From Scolanthus callimorphus (taxonomy: Eukaryota > Cnidaria > Anthozoa > Actiniaria > Edwardsiidae): a stretch of DNA of 64,000 nucleotides. How positions within the stretch are numbered: position 1 is the first letter of the stretch; each line of letters starts with the position of its first letter. The stretch lies in assembly GCA_033964015.1 (NCBI GenBank), contig CM066915.1, forward strand, positions 8,295,575-8,359,574, written 5' to 3'. The notes beneath the pieces were generated by a model that made no database searches, was not told where the DNA came from, and saw only the letters and a program-made list of their open reading frames with translations. Shown here in pieces: positions 21,701-33,700 of the stretch. The position numbers and the translations under genes are program-made.

Positions 21701-24700
21701 GCGGCGTTTTTCTGCTCTGTCGCTTGGGTTTACAGCTTCTTTGCCTTTTTTACTTATTAATTTTGCCTCTTCCATCTCAAAATTGACTTTACATTTGTCG
21801 AGCCGGAGAGCAATAAATTTTGTGTCCAACGTGCTCCAACGGTCTCGCCCCAGTGTATGTAATAAGAGTTGAAATAATGTCGTTAACTTGGTTTAAAACA
21901 TATGGGCACAGCAATCGTAAAGTGCTCATTCGTCATGGCCTTGATTGCAGGCGTTTTTTTTCTCTTCTCTGTCACACCCTCTCCCCTTCCCCTGGTCGTT
22001 TTTTATGTTTTTTTTTGGTTATGTTTTTTCCATTCTTTGTGCGGCCATGTATCAAACAGTTCGCTCTGGGAAAACACACACAACCGCCAGCTACGCAGGC
22101 TATTCGAACGAAGGTGTTTGGCTGTTCACAAGTTTCTAAAAGCCATTCAGCAGGCTTGACTAGTCGTTTGTAAATCAAACCCCATTTGCATTGTATGGGT
22201 TGGTAAGTGATTTAATTACAGGTGCCCCTCGGAAAAGACTCTCCCATGATACACTGCAGACTACGATACAACAAAAAACTAATATATCACAGAGGGTGCA
22301 ATACCCAGGGGGTACTCGGATATAAGAATGACGGGGGGTTCGACAAATTTTTTGGGTATGAAAATTGTAGTAAAAGTATTTTTGGGGTTAAAATTCTACC
22401 AGGTACTTTTTAGGGGGTTGAAAAATCCATGGGTATTTTGGGGGTTGACTTTTCTGACACGCTAGTTGATCATCAAGATACTGATATTTCCTGGAAACAT
22501 AATGGGACGGGCATCATTTGTATGCTGGTATTATATAACCTTTTTATTAAAAAAGGTGGGAATTTTTTGGGTAATCAAATTTTGGGAGCAGGTATTTTTT
22601 GGTTATAAAATTTATGGCTCAGGTATTTTAAGCTTATGAAATTTGAAGCTCTGCCTGACCCCCGTCAATTTTATATTCGAAAACCCCCCTTGGGTGCAAT
22701 AGTTTCTGAAAAAGGTGTGTCTTTGTATTTTGCAGCTGGATAATGTTAAAAACAAGTACGATGCAGATGAGCAGGCTGCTCTTCAACACTTTGAGGTATG
22801 TTTTTGTGGCATGAAATAATGTTGCGAACCTAATGGAAAATAAAAAGGTACTACATGTAATAGAGCAGATTTCGTATGACTGTGAAAAGTGCCGCGGTAC
22901 GGCACGGTACTGTCGCGGTGGCGGTACGGAACCTGGCCTACTGTAAATGGAATGAAATCGCCAATGAAATCGCGTAGTCGCGGTACGGTCACGGTCGCGG
23001 CGCGGAACAACTTTGTCACGGTACTTTTCACAGTCATACGAAATCTGCTCTATCGTTGTTATTTTCTTCAGAGTGAGAAAGTGGGCTTGATGGAAAGTAT
23101 GAAAGTTGAACTTGAAGAGAAAATTAGAAAATTAGAAGAAGACAAACATAACATGGATATATCTGCAGGTGAGGGATCCTATAATCCTTGCATAGACGTA
23201 CATGTACATAGTTCAGGGCGTGGCGGGCTCGCGGTAATAACGACCTAAGTGACTATTTGGACTGTTTTTTTCGATTTTTGACAAACAAACTGCAGAAACA
23301 TTGTTAAGATACCCTAAAACTAGCCTCTCTGCATTTTACCCAAAAAATCACCGCGAGAACGCTGTAAAACAGCCTCATCTTTTCCCTTTTTCAAGCGCAA
23401 AGCATTATGGGTAAAACTGAAAAAGTTGACAGCACTTCGTCCCTCACAAGGAATTCGAGCGGAAATCTAACCGAAACGAGCAATACTAGTGCGGACTCGT
23501 ATCCTGCCTAAATATATGCGCGCGCTGGAATTTATTCATGAGCCCACATTGTAAAATCTATATGTACAGCTGACTTTTGTGTAAAAGCTGCAGTCAAGTT
23601 CCAAATTGCGTTGAAATTGCGTGATCGTTTCGATGCGAAGCGAGAATTCGAATAATGTTTAGGATTCAGATAACACATCGAGTGAATGATTCCGAAGCGA
23701 TAATATCATATTTGAACAAGAGAAAATGATATTTTTTCTCTTGATTTGTATTAATAAAAGAAAATATTGTGTATGTTTTCAGAAAGTTCGCGATTTTCTG
23801 ATGCGTGCACTCTTTATAGCTAGAAATTTCTGAATGTTTTTGTGATAGAGCGGATAATATGGTTATAATTACGCTTGGTGCAAACTGCGCTTGTACAAAT
23901 TTATTGCGGCCCAGACTAGAGACGATTTCTTGGATTTTTCTAAACTAATCAACTGAAAATGCGGCCTACGTAATGTCAGGAAACACACAAATAGGGAATT
24001 GAGAATACTTTGAACCTTTCAAGTGCCAGCACTCCAGGCAATGACTTCATCGCCGCTGGCAACAATAACTTCGCAAGCCATCCAGCTAGGAAACTTTTTA
24101 TTGCAAATCAATCCATTTACAACAGTGCTATGTTTTTATGTTATGATCTTCCCGAGATCTGCTTCGCTATGGCGCTGGCTATAGAAACCTAAGGCGTAGT
24201 CTAAACGTCGAGCCAGCGTCGTACCGGACCGAATCTAATTTGGCTCGGCGCTAGCGCGGTAGCGGTTCTAAACGTCGAGCCAGAGTCGAGCTGGCAATGT
24301 GAAGTTTTGGGGATTCCTGTGGCCACGTGACAGGCCTGGATTCTTAGCAAAACCCTTTTTTAAATGTATTCTATAATTTATGCATCAGACTCGGCGCGAC
24401 GATGGCACAGCGTTTAGAGCCAAGTCGTGCTACAGTCGGGTAGCGCGACAGAGAATGTCGAGCCCAATAGCTTGGTCGAACCGAATAAAAAGTTGGCTCT
24501 AAACGTCGTGCTAGAGTCGCACCAGCGTCAAGCTCAATCCAATATTTCGGTTCGGCACGACGCTGGCTCGACGTTTAGACTAGGCCTAACTCGAAAACCA
24601 ATTACGTCTACTAATTAGACTCTAGGCATTTCCGGTCATATATTTCAATTTCTATTTTATTGATGTTTCTCGTTCATATGTTGGACATAAATTCCAAGAA

Positions 24701-27700
24701 CCACTCCACGGCGATACGAACGAATGTGGATGGCAGAATATCTGTGCTGACTCTCGTCATGGTACTTCGTGCAGTTTTCCCACAATAAAATATTTAACTT
24801 TCACCTGAATAATTACTTGCAATGCATTGTTAATTTCAAGTTGGCAAGCGAATAATACACTTGAAATCCTCCATATGCTTTTCCTTGGACAATTCAAATG
24901 TTTCATATCTCCAATGCCTCAAAGTCCTCGTAGCATTCTATTCCATACGACTTTCAGTTTCCACTGCTTTAAATCCAGTTGCGGATCCGCGAAGATCTCT
25001 GAATGATTTTTTTTGGAGTGTAATTGCAAATGACATTGCTGCACTGTAGGAAGAATACTTATTTGAATGAATTTTTTTCAGTATGTTGGACATAAATTCC
25101 AAGAACCACTCCACGTCGATACGAATGAATGTAGATGGTAGAATGTCTGTGCCGACTCTCGTCATGGTACTTGGTTCAGTTTTTCCACAACAAAATATTT
25201 AATTTTCATCTCAATAATTCTTGCCGTAACATTGCTAATTTCAAGATGCAAGCAAACAATACACTTGAGATCTCGATATGCTTTTTCTTGGAAAATTCAA
25301 ATCTTTCATATCTCCAATGTCTCAAAGCATTCCCTGCTACTTTCCACTGCTTTAAATCGAGTCTCGGATCAGCGAATATCTCTGATTGAATTTTTTCGAG
25401 TGCAATTGCAAATGACATCGCTACATTGTAGGAAGAATACTTATTTCAATGAATTTTTTCAGTATGTTGGACACAAATTCCAAGAACAACTCCACGGCGA
25501 TACGAATGAATGTAGATGGTAAAATGTCTGTGCCGACTCTCGTCGTGGTACTTGGTTCAGTTTTTCCACAAAAAAGTATTTAATTTTGATCTGGAATAAT
25601 TATTGCTACAAATTGTCAATTTCCAGATGGCAAGTACTACACAGAAATTCCAGCAGAATACACTTTCGTGGTGCTTTTTCTGGGTAAATTAACATCTTCT
25701 ACACCTCGAAGCATTACATGTGACTTTCCATTGCTGTTCAAAGTGCCTCGGATCAGCGAGGATCACTGAATGAATGTTTTTCATTCGAAATACAACTAGA
25801 AACGACCGCTTGAAGAAATAATTTTTTAAATAACTTCGACACGAATTCCAAAAGTCACTCCACTTTTGCTTGAATCCTCCAAGGAAAACTGAATGTATAT
25901 GGAATTTCTAGCGTGGTACTTGGTTCAGTTTTCGAGGAATGAGACGTCAAAATATCCTCTCTCGAATCACATGGCTCATCTTGCGAAAATATTCAGTGAG
26001 TTAAAACGCGATCCCGGGATAATGCGAAGCTTCATCATTGTGCTGGATGCTAAGTACAGATGTTCATCAAGATTAGTTGAAGTTTTTAGCTTTCCTCGTT
26101 TCTCCGATCAGCTAAAATATAATTATAAAACTCCGCTGTCGTTGCCGTCACATTTCAAACAGAATTGCAACTTCAGACTTTGACTGTGGGGAGGGGGGTA
26201 TTTTCTCTTACTGCGCATGCGAATAACAGCAGGTCAGCAGCTTCACTGAGGGCTCAGCTCAAGATTAGTTTGCGAAGAGATATACGGCTCGAATTCCTTG
26301 TGCCCTGCCCCGGTTTTAGATATTTTTTTATTAGTGCCAAGTCACTCGCACCTGTCAACTAAATATTGCGCGGAATGAATTCTTTTGGATTCAAAACTAA
26401 CCCAAATTGTCTTGACAGTGCTGAATTTCTGCTACAGAACAACAGAGAAGCTTCATAATACTCAAAGAGTCATCACACGGCCTGCCAAACTCTCTTTGTG
26501 ACTCGATTTTGCTTGTAAAAATGTGCTCCTCACTTGTGGGTTCTTTCACAGGTTTGTCTCTACCGACTTTGTTTGCTTTATGATGCAAGCAAAGCGGCTC
26601 TTGTAGTAGAAAATGACTCGAAAAAAGCACTTATAAAAGCGAATTCGTGGCTCCCTCTCTGTTCGACAAGCGAAACCAAGAATCCAACGGTCTTCACTGA
26701 AAAGGGTGAGCCCTTCGTCTTTACAAACAGCGGTTTTTTTTTTTTGGGGGGGGGGGAGCAGAAGGCCTTTTTCTTTCTTTTCAAGTGGAAGAACATTGCA
26801 AAATAAGCGAAATTACAGAAATGAATTTGGGCTACAAAGGGTTAACAATGCGGCAGGTAGGATGAAAAGCTCTTTTGTATTCTAAACAATAGACAAATCT
26901 ATGCGGTTTTATAGGCAAAACCCTAGGCTTACCGCCAGTTTTAGGGTTAGGTTAGCCTTCGGGTGAGATTTAAGTTCGGGTTAGATTGAGTTTAGGGTTT
27001 TGGGTTTTTAGGCTAAGGCAGTCTGAATAGTCACTTACCGTAGGTCGTTATTGATAAAGCCACTGGTTAGAGGCCGTTTTACAGCGTTTTCGCAGCCATT
27101 TTTGGGGGAAAATGCAGAGAGGCTAGTTGCTCGAGCGAGCGCAGCGAGCGAGAGCAACTCTAATTTTGTACCACAGTACCACAGTTTGCAAATGTACTGT
27201 ACTCACGACTGCTCACCGGTATCACTCTTTGATTCTCGCGCATGCGCAGTACGATTATAGAACGTGAGGGGAAATATTTTTGGATGGTGCGGGGCAACAT
27301 GCCACAGGATACCCGTTTGATTAATTTGGTTTCTCGACGAATCTAACACTAACAGAAGTGAAGCGGCGTGTTTGTGGAATTTCAGAGAATATCGGTAAGT
27401 ATAAACGTTGTGAATCACTTTAGTTTTCTCCTTGAAAACTATCACAGCTTTCAAAGCACGAAATTCACTGGTATGAGATCATTTTCACGCAGGACGTCTA
27501 AGACGTTTCTAGAGCCCGATGGTGGCCATCGAACACAACACATTTGGTAATTTTGCCAAACGAAATACAAATCCGTGCTGCTAAATGAGCGGCAGTTTTC
27601 TATTGTTTTCCATGGACTATTTGACACGTAATTATAAACCTGACATGGATGCAAATCAGCTTTATACTGCGTTACCAATGGGCTTTAATGAAACACAGCA

Positions 27701-30700
27701 TTGTCAACTGACACTACTACCAGTGAAATCTCTTTGAAAGATGAATCTGTTTATCAGTATGCAGAGTTATTTCAGGAGCTCTGCTAGAAAACTTATTACT
27801 AAATAGCTATCTAGATTTCCCGAGAAAAAAAATAATGCAACTGTTTATAGGCAGGAGAACTAAGAAAGAAGCTGAAATTTCTACTCAAAAAGGAGTCCCT
27901 AATGGGCTTTCGCATTTAAAATCCGTATCCCTGGGGTTGAGGACCTTGTGTTCTTTACCATAAGTCATTACCCCCTGGAATTCCATGCTACTATGTCTAT
28001 CCCCCTGGAATTTGCCATTAGCCCACTGGAAATTACAATTAATTCTGGAATTTCTAGGCTTTGAGTCATGTCCCCCTGGAATTCCAGATTCTGTCAACAT
28101 CAACCCCTTGGAATTCTAAGGTCCTCAACCTTGGGGGGTACGTTTTTTTCCTGTATTTCCAAGCTTTACATTACTGCCATGTAATTACAAACACTGTTTT
28201 GCAGCTTTGAGGAAACGAAATGTGAATGTTTTCAGTGTTACTTAATTTTTTGTGTAAAAAATAATTTAAATTAGTGCTGTCTTAACAATGATACAACAGC
28301 CATATTGTAGTGTTTTTCCTTTCTGTATGTGTAAGCTGTAATATTGCAAGTAATCAAATCATTCTTTTTTTGTTCTTTATTTTTAATGATGTTTCTTTTT
28401 TCCTTTTTGTAGATTTAGCCTAGTGACATAATGAATAACCACTCTAAGCAACCAGTACAGCATGCTCTTTATTGCCTATGTACACATGATCAATCGTTAT
28501 GGGCATAGACTTTGTTGGAAAGAAGCAAAACAATGTGTCTCACCAAACTCTCAACGTTTACGCCCACAAATACTGATCACGTGGTACATGAGCAACTCAT
28601 CATGTGGTACAAAAAAAGGTGATGACACAATCAATTTTAGTCAGCCGCCTGCAGGCAGAAAAAACAAGATATGTAATGGTTTACTGGGAAGAGTAGTAAT
28701 GGATATGTACAAGGAGGTGTTGTGCAATTATCAAGGGGCCAAGTTATTATATTTTACAGTATGAACAATGAAATGTTGCATGAAAAGTTCAAAGCTGTTA
28801 ATAAAATTTTAACTGGAACATGTCCAAACTGAATCAAGAAAATGGCTGCAAACCTAGAGTATTCAACCAAAACAAGAAACTGCAATTGGAAAATCATGCT
28901 TTAGAAATTATATTTCAGACATTACGAACTGGAAAGTGCTAATTTCTGAACTGTTTGTGAAACTAGAAACATTCCTGAAGCAGCTACAAAAAAAACAGTT
29001 GATGTTATTCCAGCCTACAGATACAAATCACAACACTAAATCAATAACATTAAAACATCAACTAATAACATCAATTCATTAAATTTCTTGCAACATGTTG
29101 CAAGGTTTACAACATTCACATGCCTCATTTTTATAAACTAGGCCAAAATTATTTCTAGAAACAGTAGCTTTTGGCTCGAGCACTTCACTATCTAAATAGA
29201 TACTACTAGTTTTAGGTACTATTTACAATATGAGTGGCTATGTTGTATCGGCAGATACAAACACGAGCGCGTAGCGCGAGTGTTTGTATCTGCCGATACA
29301 GCATAGACACGAATATTGTAAAGTACTTATGATATTCTAACTTTTTTACTTATATGAAATTAAGTGTGCATTGAAATGAAAGAATTTTCGGGTGTTTACA
29401 AAAAACGCCAATCGTTTTGTAGCAAGCATGCACAGAAGGCATGATTCCTGTCCCATATGGAACTAGCCGGACTAAAACAACATATAGTCTCTCAGGTGAA
29501 GCTTTTTTAGGTACTGCTCTACGAGAGAAGACCATGCTTGGACTTCACTAGAGTCCCCTACAGACTAAAAGCTGAAGGGGGACCATATTTGAACAATGTG
29601 CATTGAAAATGAAAGAATTTTCGGGTGCACAAAAAACGCCAATCGTTTTGTAGCAAGCATGCGCAGAAGGCATGATTCCTGTCCCACATGGAACTAGCTG
29701 GACTAAAACAACATATAGTCTCTCAGGTGAAGCTTTTTTTAGGTACTGCTCTACGAGAGAAGACCATACTTGGACTTCACTAGAGTGGTCCCCTTCAGCC
29801 TTTGGACAGTAGGGGATATTTGTTATTTGAAACAAATATCCAACTGTTCAAAGACTGAGGGCTGCACTGGAAGGTGTCCTATACAGAATACTAATTAGAT
29901 CAATTAGTGTTCTGTATCAGACACCTACAGCTATGTGGTATCGGGGGCTACAAGTAGTGTCACCTGATCCGAATCCAGTGCAGAGATTGGATGAGCATCC
30001 TATGAATATTGGATGGATATTATAAGGTATTTTAACCATGTTTCTGCAGTCTGTTTGTGAAATATCGTAAAATCGAAAAACAGTCCGAATAGTCACTTAG
30101 GTCGTTATTACCGCGAGCCCTTCAAGTACAATACTCCAATAATCTACAATGTGTTCCAACTGTACTGCCTTTGTTAGACGCGTTTGTATCAGCATGCCCT
30201 AATTAACGCTGGTGCTGTAAAGTTACTAGACATGCAACTGACTTATCGTTTGTTACAAGCAGGTTGGTAGCACTTTCAATTCAGCCCCACCCCACCCTCC
30301 CCATTGCAAAGCCCACAATAGAAAGTTTCCCATTTCATGACCATCTTTATTTCATTGTAAGCATATTTTGTCTTTCTTCAGATTTATGGCTAGAATCACA
30401 TTCAACAAACAAAAGGCACAGAAAAGCAGCAGAGGCTGTCATGTTTCCCGAGAAAAGAAGGAAACCAATTACCGTCTCAGGTACATCCTAACTATTGCTT
30501 TAGGGAAATTTTCGTTTCGTTTGCGTTGATAACATCAGACCTGTGTTTGGAATTGTAAACGTTTTTGCCCCAAGCTAAACGATGCCTAACTTATGTAATG
30601 ATGTATATTTTCAGGTCCCTATATTGTTTACATGTTAAAGGAGATGGACATCTTGGAAGACTGGGCTGCTATTAGAAAAGTGAGAATCTACAATTAACTC

Positions 30701-33700
30701 TGTACTTTAAAGTAAAATTGTGAAATCTAGTCCGTGTCACGCTGTGCAGTGCTGCGTTCTGATTGGTTGAGCTACACTTAAGTCAGAAAATGGCAAATGA
30801 CCAGACCAGAAAACGTTTTTGGATACAAATTGACCTAACGAGTGTGATTTGACCTATTTCACTATGACGTCATATCAAAACACTCTATTGTTTAAGCACT
30901 ATGAATCATGGTCGCCAGAGCGGACAGCAGCATTTAGAAATGACCAAAATGCCAAAACATAATGAAAACGCCATTCATGATGTAAAGCAAAGTTGTACGC
31001 TATATCAGGACCCACATCTCGAATAGAACTTTTATTTGAACTAAATTTCAGCTATCATGTTCATGTAAAGAAACCATGACGTCCCGTACGGACGATGAGG
31101 CTATGCTGCATCGCTGCAGGAACGCTAATTTGCAATGCACTAAACGCTGCATAAGCACTGCAGCATCCATGCTTTCACTGCACTGCACAAGTTACGAAAA
31201 ATGACTGTACAATTGATGCATGAGCAATGCTGAGCGCTGCACAAAAAGCCACACAAAACCCTTTAAAAATCATAGCATTGCTGCCGCAGTGCTCAGCATC
31301 GATGCGTGAGCACTGCGCCATCAATACAGATTGTTTCTAAATTCTTAGCATGCACATCAGTCGTCACCTTTTCTACATCAATTATCACACTGGCTCTGTT
31401 TACTCAAACGTCACGCACTTTACACCGTTATATATCTGCATAATATCGGGGCGTTTTATCTCTTACAGTGCTTGTCCAAGAAAATTTGCGTTAACCAAAG
31501 ATCTTCAAGTCGCCTCTGTGTCGTAGTCTCTTTACAGTGCGTGTCCAAGCCAATAAACAAGTCGTTCAAGTCGCCTCTTTGCCGTGGTGCATTTGTTCCG
31601 TATATTCAGTCGCCCGCAGTCGAGGGGTACATCCTGCTGATACTTGAGTAAATTGCACGACTAAACTCAGCAGTTTGTTTTCACCTGAGTGTCAAGTAAA
31701 GTTTCCTATTGCTTTCTCGTCTTTGGCCCATTTCCTTCTCTTGAGAATGATTCCGTAAGTTTCCTTTCCAGTTTTAGTATAGGGAGTTCCGCTGCATCTC
31801 ATTTTCGGTTCGCTTTCTCGCCAACGAGCTTCTATAAGTTTAATCATGTATCTCATTAGCTCCGCCTTGATTTCTGCAAAAAAAAATTAAACCTTAGAGA
31901 CCAAAAGCCGTCCTCTTGTCCCATATATACGGTGGCTCTGAAGGGCCATACCACTTTTTCTTAAATTTCTACTTTGTTTTTGCAAAGTTTGTCTTTTTTT
32001 TTCAAACTTCTACTTTGTTTTTTCAAGGTGTAACTTTTTCCGGAACGTCAACTTTTTTTCAAGGTGTATCTTTTTTTTTTGAAGGTAGACTTTTTCAAGG
32101 TGTAACTATTTTTTTCAAGGTGCAACTTTTTTGAAGGTAGACTTTTTTTCAAGGTGTAACTTTTTTTTTTTGAAGGTAGACTTTTTTTCAAGGTGTAACT
32201 TTTTTTCAAGGTGGACTTTTTTTCAAGGTGTAACTTTTTTTTGAAGGGTAGACTTTTTTTTCAAGGTGTAAAAGCTATATTTCAATATAAACTTAAGATT
32301 AACTTATAAAGTTTTAATTTTCACTCCGTCACCCGACCGAGAAAAGACGAGGGAAATGACATCTACAAACAAGCAGCATTAGCTTTTCTTGTTTGATCTC
32401 GGGTTAAAATATCACTTCTCTACTTTTGTTGTAGGATTGACTGATTGAATAAGTATATAGAACAGTCGAAAACCTTTGTTCTTACCTCTGTCAAACTGTC
32501 CATGGCGGCCATGTTCACTGGAAAGCACGTGCAGCCATTCATGAGCCCGCGATCACGTTTCACTCGAAAAAAAGTCTACCTTCCAAAAAACGTTACACCT
32601 TGAAAAAAAGTCTACCCTTGAAAAAAAAGTTACACCTTGAAAAAAAGTCTACCCTTGAAAAAAAGTTACACCTTGAAAAAAAGTCTCACCCTTGAAAAAA
32701 GTCTACCCTTCAAAAAAATGTTACACCTTCAAAAAAGTCTACCCTTCAAAAAAAAGTTACACCTTGAAAAAAAAGTCTACCCTTCAAAAAAAGTTACACC
32801 TTGAAAAAAAGTCCACCTTGAAAAAAGTTACACCTTGAAAAAAAGTCTACCTTCAAAAAAAAAGTTACACCTTGAAAAAAAGTCTACCTTCAAAAAAAGT
32901 TGCACCTTGAAAAAAATAGTTACACCTTGAAAAAGTCTACCTTCAAAAAAAAAAGATACACCTTGAAAAAAAGTTGACGTTCCGGAAAAAGTTACACCTT
33001 GAAAAAACAAAGTAGAAGTTTGAAAAAAAAAGACAAACTTTGCAAAAACAAAGTAGAAATTTAAGAAAAAGTGGTATGGCCCTTCAGAGCCACCGTACAT
33101 ATATCCCTTGATTTCTAAATATTTTATATGACACATTGTAGCCGGGCACATGCCTTTCCTTCGTGTTTCCCAGTTTAGCCAAGCGAGAAACACTTGCTGC
33201 GCGCGACAAATATTGTAACAGGGACACAAAGAAATGTTTCTTCGCAAGACAAGAGTCCCGAGACAAAACTGTGTACGATGTTCCGAGTTCTTAGCTGCTC
33301 GGGCAAATGTCGGGCACATGTTAGTGTCACGTGTCCTAGTGCCGTAGCTTTACACACTCTTGACTGACAGCTATTCAAAACCGTTAGTTCAGTGCGCCAG
33401 ATCAAGAACAGATTTTGAAATTATTGAACTGTACGCAACGCTTTCTTTCTATTTGTTTTAGCTTCAGGCCGATGAATATGAATGATTTAGCTTTTAGTAA
33501 CAAAAAGGTATTTCTTAAGCGGATATATCGGCAAAATGCTTGTTTGGTACCACCACAACAACAGTGTTGTAACAAAACATGTACAAGAAAAATGTGAGTT
33601 TTGAATCGTACTAGTACTCTCGCTTACCTCCGATTTTGACCACTTTTGTCTGCCACAGCTTCCCCTCCGTTTCTAGCATTGCACTGTTCCTCTCTCTTTG

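Larger units (their letters stand above)
23225..30123. mobile_element. large composite bounded by GGGCTCGCGGTAATAACGAC arms, filling BRMS1L intron 7
   Basis: GGGCTCGCGGTAATAACGAC at the left and its inverse GTCGTTATTACCGCGAGCCC at the right have matching inner arms (AAGTGACTATTTGGACTG). A further inverse segment lies at 27010-27120. It may be one 6.9-kb element with nested insertions or two neighbouring copies of the 19880-21212 family. It nearly fills the intron 23169-30381. Confidence 0.6.

Noticed and set aside
28462..28764. 100-codon frame as an extra BRMS1L exon or separate gene
   Set aside because: No similarity to BRMS1L, no fitting splice phases, and BRMS1L exons 7 and 8 join in phase without it.
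31916..33319. Phe-rich open frames at both ends (72 and 163 codons)
   Set aside because: Mirror-image by-products of the T-rich arrays in the arms of the TA-flanked element.
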